DNA of 64,000 bases from Sipunculus nudus (taxonomy: Eukaryota > Annelida > Sipuncula > Golfingiida > Sipunculidae): contig CM049320.1 of the NCBI GenBank assembly GCA_026874595.1, positions 14,135,488-14,199,487 of the forward strand, in the 5' to 3' direction. A program made the translations under genes and the position numbers. Positions 35,675 to 48,202 of the stretch are shown here, in pieces (position 1 is the stretch's first letter; each line of letters opens with the position of its first letter). A model generated the notes under the pieces. That model searched no databases. It had not been told where the DNA came from and worked only from the letters and a program-made list of their open reading frames with translations.

Positions 35675-35833
35675 CAGAAGCGGATCCAGAGGAAGGGTTA
35701 ACTTTTTAAGGAGTTTTTGCGACCTTGACACGCCCCCCCCCCCTTTCCGGGCTTTAGGATTTTTCTAGTTTTTATCATTAATCCTCCTTTGTTGGACCCC
35801 TCCTTTACCTTAATCCTCGATCCGCCTCCGCTG
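35675..35833. mobile_element. Small GCGGATCC-type MITE
   Basis: 159 bp with ends GCAGAAGCGGATCCAGAGGA and TCCTCGATCCGCCTCCGCTG, partly inverted. A poly-C run lies inside. A relative lies at 58830-58980. Non-coding. The class (hAT-like) is a guess from the end sequence; no clean target duplication was found. Confidence 0.4.
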
Positions 35834-36844
35834 AAAACATAGTATCCGCAATAATAATGGTTAGGGAGATTATTTTTATACCTAGAGAACAGAATCACAT
35901 TTGTGTGAACACGCACATATATAAACATTACTATCCTGTATGTATCGAATCGTACAGAAACCGTTGACGAAAATGAGGTCATGGTGTATGACCCGTGTAA
36001 GTGTAATCGATTTGGGAAATAGCCTACTAACCTACTAGCTACTAGCTGTTATTTATTATGTATTTCCTGCACCAATCATCGATTGGTATAATTTGTTCTG
36101 GTGAAATGACAGGATAGCGCCGAAGGACTTTTATTTTTTTCAAAATTGTAACCTAAGTGTTGAAGGCGGACTTTGTATATAGTTCGTATCCATTTCAAAA
36201 GTCTAAGAAGAACTGGTGCAAGGTTTAAATCAGCACTTGGGAATTTCTTAAGATCATGAATATCCCTACCAAAAGAAAACTGAACATGATGTATATAATA
36301 TAGGAGAGCTCTTAAAATAATGGAAATATATGGGACCGTTGAGACGCTTAATATTAATAATAGTGTTATCATTATTATTACACCATTATAAGCCCCCCAC
36401 CCCCACCCCCACCGCACATCTGGCAACTTCCAAAGTGCGTTACGATCCTCTAACACTGCGGCTTGTTTGCACGTGTTTGACTTCACAGCATATTTAGTGC
36501 TATTCAGAAAAACCAACGATCTTTAGTGATGGTTGTGTTAAGGTTTGAAAAAAGAAAGCTTATCCAAGTGATACCGATTTGCAAACAATTTTATTTTGTG
36601 CTGTTGGCCAATGCATGAATTATATGGATGACTGCAGTTCGAGATTTTAATAATAATTAGGACACGTTGACATTAACCGCTCCCAAAATGAGGAAGGCAC
36701 TTCGTTTCCCATCGTTTTAAATGACAAGAACAACACGCAAGCCGATACATAAAATTACCCCTGATTGAATCATTCGCATAAAGCCCGGACGTACGATACA
36801 CACGTGTCAGAATTCCCGGTAAGCGGTTCTTGCAGCGATACACT

Positions 36845-37020
36845 CTAAGAAAAAAGGATTCTTGGTGGTTCTTTTAAGAACCCAATTGGTTCTGTATAGA
36901 ACCATGGTTCTTTCTGGAACTCTTTTCCCCGTGAATAGGTTCCAGATGGACCTGGAGGTTCGCGCGATGACTAAAACTCAAAATGAGGTTCCCGATTCAT
37001 AGATGGAACCCGTGCTTTAA
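36845..37020. repeat. GGTTC/GAACC short-palindrome array
   Basis: Starts CACTCTAAGAAAAAAGG and contains repeated GGTTC and GAACC half-sites with variable spacers (for example AGAACCATGGTTCTTT). It resembles dispersed arrays known from other animal genomes and parallels the AACCAAT and AAACACGTTT arrays elsewhere in this window. Confidence 0.55.
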
Positions 37021-37035
37021 CCGGATACCCAGATG

Positions 37036-37134
37036 ATTAGTACGCGCATGCGCAGCTTTATTTGAACTAATGAAGTCAACGGTCGAGTTGTTTTGGTTGC
37101 TCGATATATTAGAAGAGGAAACACAGTATATGCG
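37036..37134 (+). promoter_or_regulatory. Candidate promoter and 5' UTR exon with NRF1-like site
   Basis: A perfect palindromic GCGCATGCGC (37044-37053), the NRF1-type element found at many animal core promoters, is followed about 80 bp later by a good splice donor, ATGCG|GTAAGA (37134/37135). Splice acceptors with good pyrimidine tracts and TTTGCAG lie downstream at 37764 and 38346. The NRF1-like site could instead belong to the GGTTC array just upstream. Confidence 0.3.
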
Positions 37135-37434
37135 GTAAGACTGATGTTTATATATAATTTGATTTCATGTGAAGAACGTCGAAGTTATACGTCTAGAGAT
37201 TAAATGTCCAGTGAATAAGTCACTGTTGCATAACATCGTTTTATTCTTTTACAGCGCATAAGTTTCTTTATTATTTCATATACTTGGTCTATAGATTATA
37301 ATGTATACAATGGTGTAATAAAATGTACAAGTATATATAATCGAAAAATATATACATTAATATTTAAAATCAATTACTAATATTCAAAATTGTTTCAAAC
37401 TGTAATATATATATATATATATTAAATATATATC

Positions 37435-37687
37435 CACAGTGGGGTAAAATCACTCATATCTCAGCAGTATTTTGACTTTTTGCATTTGTATACAACTTTG
37501 ATAGCTTTCTGGATTTTGTGGTAGGTGGCACAACCTACATACACATTTCGGCTGCAGACATCCATGCTAATATGCAACACACCTCACTCTATTTCCCCTT
37601 GTTACTCAATCCATGCCTCACTTCACCCGACCCACTCTGATTTCGGCGGATACACGTAGTCGCTTGTCGACTACCCGTATTCTAGTT
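37435..37687 (-). mobile_element. Helentron-type fragment with terminal hairpin
   Basis: Matches 43080-43347. It ends with GGCGGATAC followed by a hairpin at 37650-37680 (arms ATACACGTAGTCG and CGACTACCCGTAT, loop CTTGT), then TCTAGTT. The rest of the element is missing. Confidence 0.65.
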
Positions 37688-37764
37688 AACTAGGTGTTAC
37701 ATACTGGACTAATTATTACTAAGCGTAGACTTCACTTAATTAACACATGCATTCCTCTTTGCAG

Positions 37765-37785
37765 TGACAAGATGCATCTGTCTGG

Positions 37786-37835
<50 letters not shown>
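37765..37835 (+). other. Possible duplicated exon start, disrupted by (TA)n
   Basis: 'tcctctttgcag|tgacaagatgcatctgtctggcta' parallels 'ttctctttgcag|gagccagaaacatctgcctggcta' at 38335-38370. After 'tggcta' a 49-bp TA tract replaces the part holding the start codon in the second copy. Confidence 0.3.
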
Positions 37836-37838
<3 letters not shown>

Positions 37839-38346
37839 GAGAGCAAATAAAAAAAAGAAGAATTAGACAGGAAATTTTTTCTATGAAAAGGTAAATTAAT
37901 ATAATGTGTTTTAAAAGTACTTCCAGAGTTATACTTAAATTGTTACGTCAAGTGGTACCAACATACATGGGGAATTGTGTATCACAAAACAAAAATCTAA
38001 GACTTGTATGTCTGTATTTAAATCTTATTGTGAGGAACATACAATACATTTTAAAGAATACGACTAGGTTACTTATTGATTATTTTAAAACATCTCATCG
38101 TTATAATCAAATGCACACATATGCATTCTATTTTGATAACATTTATATTATGTGTTGGAAACTTTAGTATTGGGGTTTTCACTACATATCGACATGCGGG
38201 ACAGAACTGGGCCTCTCCATGTGTGGTAACGCTTAATTACACATTCGTTTAAGGCGTCCCCTAATTAAACTGGTGTTGCATTGTTTTATTACGTGTATTG
38301 CCAAGTACAGAATATACTGGTTACCTATGCATTTTTCTCTTTGCAG

Positions 38347-38435
38347 GAGCCAGAAACATCTGCCTGGCTAACAAGAATAAAAATGAAAAAGGTAGAGTTG
38401 ATTTTTGTTGTTATCGGGCTGACGATTATAACATG
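38347..38435 (+). CDS. Candidate first coding exon of a signal-anchored membrane protein
   Basis: A strong acceptor (TTTTTCTCTTTGCAG, ending 38346) starts an exon with ATG at 38383. The peptide MKKVELIFVVIGLTIIT is a short positive N-terminus plus a 13-15-residue hydrophobic stretch, as in signal peptides and type II anchors such as those of Golgi enzymes. A donor ACATG|GTACGT lies at 38435/38436; without splicing the frame ends after 23 codons at 38454. Downstream coding exons could not be found in the window, so the product is unknown. Confidence 0.3.
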
Positions 38436-38459
38436 GTACGTTATTCAAGAGTAATTTCT

Positions 38460-40541
38460 AAATCATAAAAATAAATGTTTTTAATAATACATGGCACTGT
38501 GTATCACAAAGCAAGAAACAGGTATTTTTTGTCTGTGTTAATCACCTATAACTATATAAGGAGACTACAAATAATTTGAAAGCATGATAATAAGTATTTC
38601 AAAGCAATCAGGACAAGGTAAGAATGATTACGCATATTCAAAGTGAAAGAAGCTGCATACAGACTGAAAGATTAATTACCCCCTTTTCACTCTATTATAA
38701 CTCAGTCATAACCATTCAATTGACTTATAATGCATGAAATGACGAATACATGCATGGCAAACATTTGAAACAAATACATGTATATCAGTGTTTTTCAGCT
38801 GCTTATATCAAAGTATACGTCAACTTAGCACTAACGATGACCCTGCGTCCGTCGTCCGTCCGTCTGCTTGCCGGCGCGTTTGGATAATGTTTGACCTACA
38901 GATTTAAATTCCACATAGTACATACAGTTATAGTCTCTTCAACTGCCCCTGTACAGATGTTTTTGTGCTGACTGATTGGTAAGGCAAACAAGCCCAATAT
39001 TTTTGCACCAGGGGTAGATAGAGGAAAATGCATATATAATTGATGTGGAAAACATTGATTTACATGATGTGATTTTCCCGCAAACAAGTTAAAACATGAT
39101 TTGAGAAGAAAGCCTAGACTTGGCGTCATTTTTTCATAACCCCAAAAATGGACATGGCGGACTGTGAGAGAACTATGTTGACGTCATTGTAGGATTTTAC
39201 TTGCAAAGTAGGCACTCATAAGTACTGGACCAAGGGGTATATCTAAGATTTTTGGAAGGATGGGTTCAGTGTTACACCGAGGGACTAATACCCTTCCAGA
39301 GATCCACAATATCCAGAAGAGGAAAATTACACTTAGGGATTTGTGAGAAAAAAAAAATTTACGCATTTATCTGTTTCCAGTCTTGAGTCAAGTACAAGGC
39401 ATCTTTACCTCAGTACAAGTAGACTAATTAGAATTGTTGATGTACAAATACAAGTACATGATTTTTAATGCACTCGAGTACAAGAACAGGGGTCTGTGCT
39501 TAAGTACAAGTGCCTTTTATTGTGCAAAAATAAGATAAATTATTCTGAGTATTTATTTGTATATGTTTAACCTATATTATATAAACAGCCATACGTTTGG
39601 AGTCTGCACTTTTGATTTGTATTGATTTATTGTAAATAATTTATAGTTTGCGTTATAGTTTAATAGATTTACCTTAATAGCCTCATGAAACCCCATCTTA
39701 GGGTAAATTTGCATTCCTTTGATGCCACTAGGAATTGTAAAAATCTTCTCTGTGTTTAACATGACATTACCCATCTGTTCAAAATTCAAATAAAAGGAAT
39801 TATTTAAAATGTCTAGTTCACTCAATATACTAAAAAAGACAAAAATAAATAAATTCTGCCTGGCAAAATTTTCTTAAACCATAAACAGAACAGTGGTATA
39901 GTAATTATGATTTTTCATGCCATTATGATTTTTAACCTATTTCATGTGACAAAGCAGAATGGCAGTCTCTTCCAATTTACTGTACCGTGATACCAATATA
40001 TTCCTGCAGACCTGCTTATTTATGTAAAAAATGTATATTTTGATTGATGTTATGAGTTTACATTATAAGATGAAAAGATTGAAATTCTCACCTATTATAA
40101 TTAATATATATTAGCACCTTCCATTATAAACATTTCAGGTATTATGAAGCACTTAAAAAATATCCTGATCTGGTAGGAAGTGATCATTGTTGCCTCCCCT
40201 AACGAAAGCAGATAAATGCTTGACAGAACCCTCCTGTACCTCTGTTCTTACAGGAGGGCAAACATGCTCATTTAATACACCTTAGGGGGGCTTTACTTTA
40301 ATTCCTTGTTTTTTGGCACACATATATATTTAAAATATGACTTGCTGAGAGCTGAATGACAAGCAGTGATTTACTGTTGAAGTTTTTCATTTATAATTAG
40401 CAGAGGGTGGAGAAGATTGAAAATGCTGCATTGAGTTATTTCTTTTTTTATTTTAATTTGGATTTTCAGCATAACATGCATGAATCGAAGTTATAGGCTC
40501 AGTGAATGAAGGAACCTCATTAAATCTAATACATACATAAT

Positions 40542-40588
<47 letters not shown>

Positions 40589-41270
40589 TTTAAAAAGATA
40601 CACCATTTTAAGCCCCTAGTAACAGTAATCCACTTTTTTCATTCTATAAATTGTTGAAAAAAAATTAAAATTTCAGTTTCTGGGTAGACAGAATCATAAT
40701 AGAGAAAAATTCAAAACTAAAAACACTTTAAGATATTGTCATGCAGTTTAATATTAGTTCATTAAAAAGTGGATCACATTTACGGGGGGCTTAAAATATT
40801 GTACTTTTAAAATTTTAATTTTAATTGTTTAAAAACCATGTGATAATGAACGAAAAATTTAAAAAAATGTATACGATAAGAAACATTACTGTACCTGGTT
40901 TAAAGTAATATATAATTTATGAGGTATTATATGAATATAAACCACTTTTGAATTTAATTAAAATATAGGGGTTTCAAGCAGTGATGCTACCTTAAAGTTT
41001 TTATTTTTAATCTAAGCGAGTGTGGTGTTCCAGGTGAAGTAAAAGAGGCTACAGAGTTCAAGATTGAAAGAAACTGTAATTTTATTTTGTTTTAATAATG
41101 TTTGATACTGATATTTCAGATTTCTAAGATTCAGATTTCAGTAAATTATAACTTCGTAATTTCAAAGTATTCCTAATGTGTCATCCCACAGGTAGTACAC
41201 TTCAAGAAGAAGATCTAGAATACTCAAGAAACATTTAAACCAAATTTCAACAAGTAATGTTTCTCATTGT
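38460..41270. other. Non-coding stretch with minor repeats
   Basis: No credible exon. Contains 'cgtccgtcgtccgtccgtc' (about 38847-38865), a (TA)n run at 40542-40584, and a perfect 10-bp-stem hairpin at 40229-40258 (CCCTCCTGTA / TACAGGAGGG, 10-base loop). Confidence 0.45.
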
Positions 41271-41279
41271 GTTCAGAGC

Positions 41280-41640
41280 AACTAGTATAATGTTAAAACA
41301 TGTTTTCCATTGAAAACGTGTTTAAAAAATGGGACAAAAAGGCGTTTCAAGTTATAAAGAAGTTTCAAGTTAAAACAGGTTTATTAGTATTTAAAACGTG
41401 TTCAGAGGTGTTTTGCCGGAAAACATGTTTCAATACCTGACATGTGAAAATAAACGTGTTTCAAATAACAATATCGTTTGACAGGAAAAGCTTTGAAACG
41501 CGTGTAATAGCAAAACGTGTTTAAGTTGAATTTTAAATATGTTAACATCCATTTGAAACACATTTTACAATGAAATATGTTGAGAATATTGTGACGTGTT
41601 TAAAAAATGGGACAAACAGGCGTTTCAAACGAATGCACAA
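41280..41640. repeat. AAACACGTTT-type short-palindrome array
   Basis: At least a dozen degenerate AAAC(A/G)(C/T)GTTT or GTTTCAA half-sites, 15-35 bp apart. A longer segment 'gtgtttaaaaaatgggacaaa' occurs at about 41318 and again at about 41597. Non-coding. Confidence 0.6.
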
Positions 41641-42477
41641 AACGTGTCTCCAGCTTTAAGAGTGAAGAAAACTGCTATAGCAGTCTATGCAGGCAAGATA
41701 ACTTGCATTTTATGCCATATATACCAGTGTATTATTCAAATGTCACATTAAACTGCAACGATAAAGTAAAAGTTCATCTGACTGTGCAACCCGTTGATTA
41801 CTCATAATTTGCAAATGGTCAATTGGGCATTATTTCAGCTGTAATTAATGTCACGGCACGTACATTGACACATGCGGCAAAGAGTTTGAAAGACGTCTTC
41901 ATTGTTTTATTACTCTTATTTAAGAGAAAACATATTAATTACGAGAAATAACAAACACCAAGTAAATATATTTTATTGAATGATACATCCAAATACGTAC
42001 CTGAATTTCACGAGGATTATCATCGTAAGGGGACAGACCTTGCACGACACAGCCGTGTCGGTCAGTCATTCAAATCGGCATATGGACAAAAGACATCTCT
42101 ATTGTTTTATTAATATTATTTCAAAGAGAATATATAAATTATGATATAACAAACACCATGTAAATATATTACATTGCGTGATACATCCACATACTTTCCT
42201 GAATTCAGATCACCCGATCAGCATGGCCACCTGCAGGGTCGGCCTTCATGGACACAGTCAGTCAATGCAATCTATAACACACTTGACCAGTGACAATTGA
42301 TTCTGTTGTGTGCAACCAATATTATTATTTTGTTAGATGATAAAGCCTGACGGAGGTAGAATAAAAACTGGCGGTAACTTTTAAGCTTGGCGGGGAGAAA
42401 TGAATGAATTACGTTGCCCCACGTTATATTAATTGGCTAGTGAGAAAAACGAGGTTAGGATGGCTCATCCCTTAGCT

Positions 42478-43346
42478 GTATCCGCCAAAACGAAGTTTTT
42501 GCGGATACTATGTTTTTGACCGGGTTCCGCCCCCGCCGCCGCCGCGTTCATTTCCGGAGAACTCCTCTGTGATTACTGGACCGATTTTTCCAAAACTTAC
42601 ACCAATTATCGGGGTCACATGTGAACTGGTGCCTAACCAACTGGCGTTGACCTCTGACCTTTCCTCTCTGTCCAGCGCCCATTTGTGCGTCTGTGTCCAC
42701 ATATAAATCCATAAATATCTCGGGAACCGTTTGACCGATCAGGAATTTTTTTCCAATGTAGCCCTTGGATAGCTTTATAACATACACAAAAAATGGTGGC
42801 GCCACCTGCAACCATGTTTACACATTGTCCATCTGTTCGTCTGCCTTGGGTTAAAATCACTCATATCTCTGCAGTGGTTTGACTAATTCACCTGAAATTC
42901 GGCATGCGTTCGGCACCTACATTCACGTTCACGCTGCAGACATCCATGATTATATCTCTGGATGGTTTGACCGATTGGGCCAAAATGTTGCATGTGTATA
43001 GATCTCACATAGCTCTTAATCATACACAAAATTTGTGGCGCCAACTGCCACCATTTTTGCACAAGTCCTTCTGTTTGTCTGCTGTGAGATAAAATCACTC
43101 ATATACATGTAGTGGTTTGACTTATCTGCCTAACATTTTTTTTTTAATGTATACTACTTGGACAGTTTTCTGGATTTTGTGGTAGGTGGTGCAACCTACA
43201 TACACATTTCGGCTGCAGACATCCATGCTAATATGCAACACACCTCACTCTATTTTCCCTTGACACACAATCCATGCCTCACTTCACCCGTTCCACTCTG
43301 ATTTTGGCGGATACACGTAGTCGCTTGTCGACTACGCGTATTCTAG
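42478..43346 (-). mobile_element. Complete Helentron-associated (HINE-like) element
   Basis: One end (42478-42508) is a hairpin with arms GTATCCGCCAAAAC and GTTTTTGCGGATAC. The other end has TTTTGGCGGATAC (43302-43314), a perfect inverted copy of the first 13 bases, set just inside a second hairpin (43311-43341; arms ATACACGTAGTCG and CGACTACGCGTAT, loop CTTGT) and followed by TCTAG. Asymmetric inverted repeats, hairpins at both ends and central tandem units (here with GGTGGCGCCACC at about 42794-42805) match the published layout of Helentron-derived non-autonomous elements. No Rep/helicase frame is present. Confidence 0.65.
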
Positions 43347-43412
43347 TTTTCTTATTGTGATCTCCTCCAAAATTTTTGATTTTGGCGGATACACGTAGTC
43401 GCTTGTCATACT
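43347..43412 (-). mobile_element. Partial Helentron-type end
   Basis: 'gattttggcggatacacg' then 'tagtcgcttgtc', cut off within the hairpin. A second end in tandem with the complete element. Confidence 0.55.
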
Positions 43413-43837
43413 CTGTGCATAGGGTACATGGGGGGGGGGGGGGGCGGATTTGAGCACCTAAAGTATTTTTGTATCACAGAAGTAATTAATCTACTTTATC
43501 ATAAAGTTCTAGGTTTGTTTGGAAGGAGATACTTCTATAGAAAGGGAATAGGACAAAACTATTGGATCCTTGAACGCTTTTAACAAAATAAGGACCTATC
43601 TTTTTATTTGAAATTATGCTCATATTAACCCACTGCTTGGGCAATATGAGCACATAAGCTCATATTGCCCTGATATTTTAAATATCCAATGTAAACTGTT
43701 GTTTTTGTTTTTCAAAATTCTACTATAATATATAGTATGCTATATTCAACAAAAATATAAAAAATATATTAAATGCATTTAAATGAATAAGTTCGAGTAT
43801 CACAAAGTAAACAAAAATGGCATTTAAACGTATCTGC

Positions 43838-44655
43838 CATGCAATCAACGAACTGGCGCCACCTGTCTTGTGTATGGAAAAACTATCCAATATGGATTGA
43901 CGTGCAAAATTTCAGGCAGATACATCAAACCTCTATTGAGTTAATGCCTGATAGTATTATAAAAATACGTAATTTTAGGTCGCGCAACCAGTCTTGTGTT
44001 CGAAGAATCTGCCCAAGATGAATGCATATCTATAGATGGGCGCCAGATGAAATTGATTGTAAATGACGCAACTGTCTTGTACACTAGATAAACCATTCCA
44101 AGATTTATGGACATGCAGTTTCAGAAAGATACATGAAACCACTCCTGAGAAAAGACCTTCGAAGCTTCAGTTTATTCTTAGAAAATAGAACGGTAGGCGG
44201 CACCATCTGTCTGGTCTACGACAAAGCTATCCAAGACGGATAAACATGCTAACTTTCAGACTGATAATTCCATTCACCCAGAGATATATGCAATTTTAAT
44301 CAGAAAAAGATTTATGGATGGACGCCACGCAAAACCGACTGCAGATGGCGCCACCAGTCTTGAGTACGAGAAGGAGGAATCAACGATCCATAGACATGCA
44401 CCATATCAGCCGAATACATTGAACCACTCCTGAGATATGGGCCATTATTACCAAGATACACAGGTGGACACTGCAAGCAATAGGATTACAGGTGGTTAGA
44501 CAGAAGTTCATTTGTGACACAGTTAGAATGCTGGATTTCAGGAAGATCGGTCCAAGGGTCTCAGAGCAGTTCTTTGTGATACAAACGCGTTGGTGGCAGC
44601 GGAACCCGCGTGAAAACATAGTATCCGCAAAACTCTGTTTTGGTGTATATAATAA
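43838..44655 (+). mobile_element. Helentron-type element, opposite orientation, left end missing
   Basis: Several central units ('ggcgccacctgtcttg', 'actcctgag', 'gatctatggacatgca', GGCGCCACC at about 44348) lead into the end GCGGAACCCG...AAAACATAGTATCCGC, with a partly decayed terminal hairpin at 44622-44650. Confidence 0.6.
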
Positions 44656-44659
44656 TATA

Positions 44660-46325
44660 TTAGTCAGGGTGATTTGGGTTTCTCTGCGAACAGTCGCCAA
44701 GGTACCATCTAACGGAGTAAATAGGAAACTATTTCGGTTATTTTACATTAATATTTAATGCAGAGTGGTGCCGCACCCACACCCCCGTCGGGTTTCCCGG
44801 ACCCCTTCTACTCTTATATAATGAACTCCAGGTGAAGGGGAAATTTTATGAGTAATTTAATACTATTTCAGTATTTGTAAGGAAACAATAATTTATGCGA
44901 CACCCCTTTGCTATGTTTGAAATGTAGAAGACATTCTGAACATGTAGCCTTAAGGTCTAGGAAAATGTGCACTATGTACATGTTTATGGGGTGACACTGT
45001 CACGCCCTTATCGTGTGTGATCCTCCTAGTTCCTTTTCTGGAATATTAAGATGCACTGAGACAACATTGACCCAAGCAGGATCACACAAAGATAAGCAAG
45101 GCTGAGATTTAATCAATGAATGTAAGGGAATAAGAAAATGAATGTACTTATAAACGTAAAAATCCGCTAGCGATCATTAGGTCACGCACACTCGGGTTTT
45201 TTTTTTCCAGAACGACACCAATAGTTACTATATTAAATCCACTCAGTCCACATTTAATTAAATGCATCCATGGAACACATTAACAAAGTTAATTCTGCTG
45301 TCCTCTGCTGGCCTGCATCGTTATTTCTACTTGTAAAGCATGCACAGGAAACTCACCAGGTTGCAAGGCTTAGCATGAAAGACCACATTCTAGATAAACT
45401 CTCCCGTCGTCAGAAAGTTGATCGCAAATAGCGACCGATTAGTTTTCCACGACGCGTAGACTGGTCGTAGCTACGCAAACCACCTGATTGGTTTAATTTT
45501 CCTATGAATAATTCATGATATATGAGGCTCTGGGGCTCGCTAAAGGAAGGCCTTTGCTTAACCGAGCCGCATATCTGGCTCCCCGGAACATGATGAAAAA
45601 AAGCCAAACGTTTTCTCCCTCATGAATTAAGTCGCCTTAGCTGAGGCAGCTACAGCACAGATCTCCTCAGCAAAAGGAAACAGCAAGACCTAAACGCTGT
45701 TTGATTATAGTATTCATTCGGTATAAACACCCCTATTCCCCTCAAATTAACGTACAGTCTAATATATTAAGGTTAATCTATCATGATTCAGAAAATCCTA
45801 TCACTGACAATAACTGTATGGATATATAAATGACCCGTTAGGCGGCTATAACTGCAGACTTAAATCACACCACATGGAATCTTTGAAGTTTGAAATGACG
45901 CATTGTAACTGTTACGACATCCATTAAAATCTGTCAGATACAAATCCCGGAAGTCGCTTGGCGATCCGTGACTCCAGATCATAGGAACGTGTTCTCACGG
46001 CTGGGCTAAAACTAACACGCGTAAATCGTTGCATAAATTAAACATTTAGTGAAGGTACCTTCTCTACACCAATAAAACATAAATATAAATACACTCTATG
46101 TGTTTAACCCTTTTATTAAAAACTGATAAACTCCATCAAAGAGGCGAAAATAGTAGGTCTTTTAAATTGCAGTCGATTCTGAAATATTTATCCTCTTAAT
46201 CTATTTTCCAGGTACAGACTTGCAGTGACTTAATTAATGAGAGGAAATAAACGACATTAAAAAGGGTTAAACAAATGCATCAGAATTAGAGAATTGTATT
46301 ACACTCCCAAAAGCTTGCTTCCCTT
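44660..46325. other. Non-coding DNA
   Basis: No exon with splice support and no complete element identified. A stretch starting TGTCACGCCC (44999) and one ending GTTACGACA (about 45923) look LTR-like, but no target duplication or partner was found. Confidence 0.35.
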
Positions 46326-46329
46326 GCAA

Positions 46330-46615
46330 CTGACCAGGAGCAGTTTTGTGTCTGATGTGAACCTGACCAATCTGTTTTTCAGTATTTGACCAATCAACTT
46401 GTAAAAAAAAACAATATGCAGGTAAAATCAACCGATTTTTAATTCAGCCAATTAAATTGGTTATATGTATGCAACCAAACGGTCGACCAATGAAAATTGG
46501 TCAAAATGACCAATCGTTTTAGTTAGTGCATGGCCAACGAGTTGGTTGAAATAACAAATGTGTTGGTTAAACCTACCAATATCATCTCAACCAACCAAAC
46601 TGGTCAAATCTGTCT
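46330..46615. repeat. AACCAAT/ATTGGTT short-palindrome array
   Basis: About 14 half-sites (GACCAAT, AACCAAT, TTGGTT, TTGGTC) spaced 10-30 bp, with a border segment 'tttgtgtctgatgt'. The same family in reverse orientation is at 59115-59380 and 59600-59920. Confidence 0.65.
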
Positions 46616-46619
46616 TTAG

Positions 46620-48000
46620 ACGGTAGTGGTACAGGAGGTATGACTTACAGGGGCAGCTACACGTAAGACTCGTTTCAGGTTCAGAAAAGCAATATGTACA
46701 CACGTTTCCTTGAAAGACTCCAATTATATATGAGCAAGTCGCAAAAATTAAACTGCCCAAGATAAGTATCAAAGAAAGATTAATAAATGTGTCACATGTT
46801 TGCTTCTATTGAACATAGTTCTACAAATTATCAATTTAATGCTGTGCCGTTGAAATTGCAAGGTTTCTCATAATGTTTCTTTCGTTTTAATATCCCCGTT
46901 ACAAAAGTACCATTCGTACAGGAAGTCAAATTTGATGAATATTCGTGCCCTTGCATGAAAAATTAAACCCGCCCAGCCCTACTGCTTTGATCAGGCTATG
47001 CCAATTCAGGTACTGTCACCGAATGAAGTCGTCATGAACAAAATAGAAATCCATTAACTGCTTTATGTTTCCTTAATTAGCGACCAAGTCGATTATATTC
47101 TCTATGCGTACAAATGGCTTCTATATTTAGCTTAAAATTACCGCCTACATCGTCTCCAGTCGATAACCATTAAAAACAACCATTTAAATGTTGTTGTCAA
47201 CACAACTCCCACCCTGCCATTATGACCAATTGGTTCAATTCGATTGTCATATTGCATTAACCAATATTACTTGTGATAAACAGCTCTGTTTATGTTGCGC
47301 CGTTACACTTATTGATCAGGGGTTTCAAAAGTAGCCCCCCCCCCTATGTAACTGTTTGAACTGAGAAGTGCATACAGTCATTATCTGCTTTTGGAAAAGT
47401 TAAAGCAGACAGATGTAATTCGAATAAATGTACGCAAGTACCTTTGATGTCAGTATACAGAAAAACAGAGTTTCATGTGCAGGTACAATTTACAATTTCA
47501 AAATAAAGAAAAACTCGGACTTCAGGAATACAGTTAATAAGTAAGAGGATATAAAGTATTCTTCTGGCTGTCAATTCATTAATGCCTAGGAGGCATAATT
47601 AGAACTTATGGAGAGTTCTTTTAAATTAATTGCATGAAGATAGAAATATGTGCAAGTAAGGCATCAGTGTATAAAAAAAATAAAATCAATATAAGAAAAA
47701 AGTTGTCATAATACTGTCCACATGAGAAAATATACAGTCGAAACAATACTGTCAAAACACCTTAGAGCCTGACAGAGCTAATTGGACCTTAGAGAGAGGG
47801 TGATTAGATTAATTAAACCTGAAAAAAAATCTATAATTATAGGAAAGCAATCATAACACAATAGGAATATAAATAAAACCTAATTTTTAAACATCCAAAG
47901 CTGCCTCCGCACTGTTAATGACTGGAGCCCGATATAATAAACAACACTCTGGATGGAGCTTATGCCAAAACAGGATAAAAAATTTCGTCAGTCCTCCGAA
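46620..48000. other. Non-coding DNA upstream of the lectin gene
   Basis: AT-rich; no exon or element recognised. A poly-C run is at about 47335-47344. Confidence 0.4.
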
Positions 48001-48135
48001 GTACAAGAAAACAATCCTTTAAGGTGAAACTTCTATATTGTGGGCATAAGGATTTCGGGACTGGACTTAACTGTCCACTTAATATAGGTGCCCACTATAT
48101 GGAGGTGCCCATAAGTAGAGGTTCCATTTTATTTC
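48000..48135. repeat. Dispersed repeat fragment near the lectin gene
   Basis: 'ggtgaaacttctatattgtgggca...aataggtgcccac...ggtgcccataagtagagg' contains inverted copies of a 'gtgggcacct' segment. It resembles low-complexity dispersed repeats common in marine invertebrates. It lies where the lectin promoter might be. Confidence 0.4.
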
Positions 48136-48202
48136 GGAGCAAACGGGAAGATTGTGTCATTATTTTATTCCTTCCGAAATAAAGTACCTTTCTCCAATCC
48201 CA

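Noticed and set aside
35667-35841. 8-bp target duplication for the small GCGGATCC MITE
   Set aside because: Flanking octamers do not match; the right flank instead belongs to the Helentron-type end.
36076-36516. 146-codon minus-strand frame
   Set aside because: No domain, signal peptide or splice context. It crosses a low-complexity GGGTGGGGGTGG stretch. A chance frame is likelier than a gene, although it is one of the longer ones.
2213-37835. Many open frames with long Ile-Tyr runs (e.g. around 2220, 5830, 23500, 24900, 37790)
   Set aside because: They are translations of (TA)n microsatellites and have no coding meaning.
41607-41807. 66-codon frame with a protein-like second half (SNVTLNC, VKVHLTVQPVDYS)
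   Set aside because: It overlaps the AAACACGTTT array, the only acceptor-like site is weak, and no partner exon was found. Kept as a possibility only.
44999-45923. Possible solo LTR (TGTCACGCCC ... GTTACGACA)
   Set aside because: Only the end dinucleotides fit; no target duplication, no TATA/poly(A) layout and no second copy in the window.
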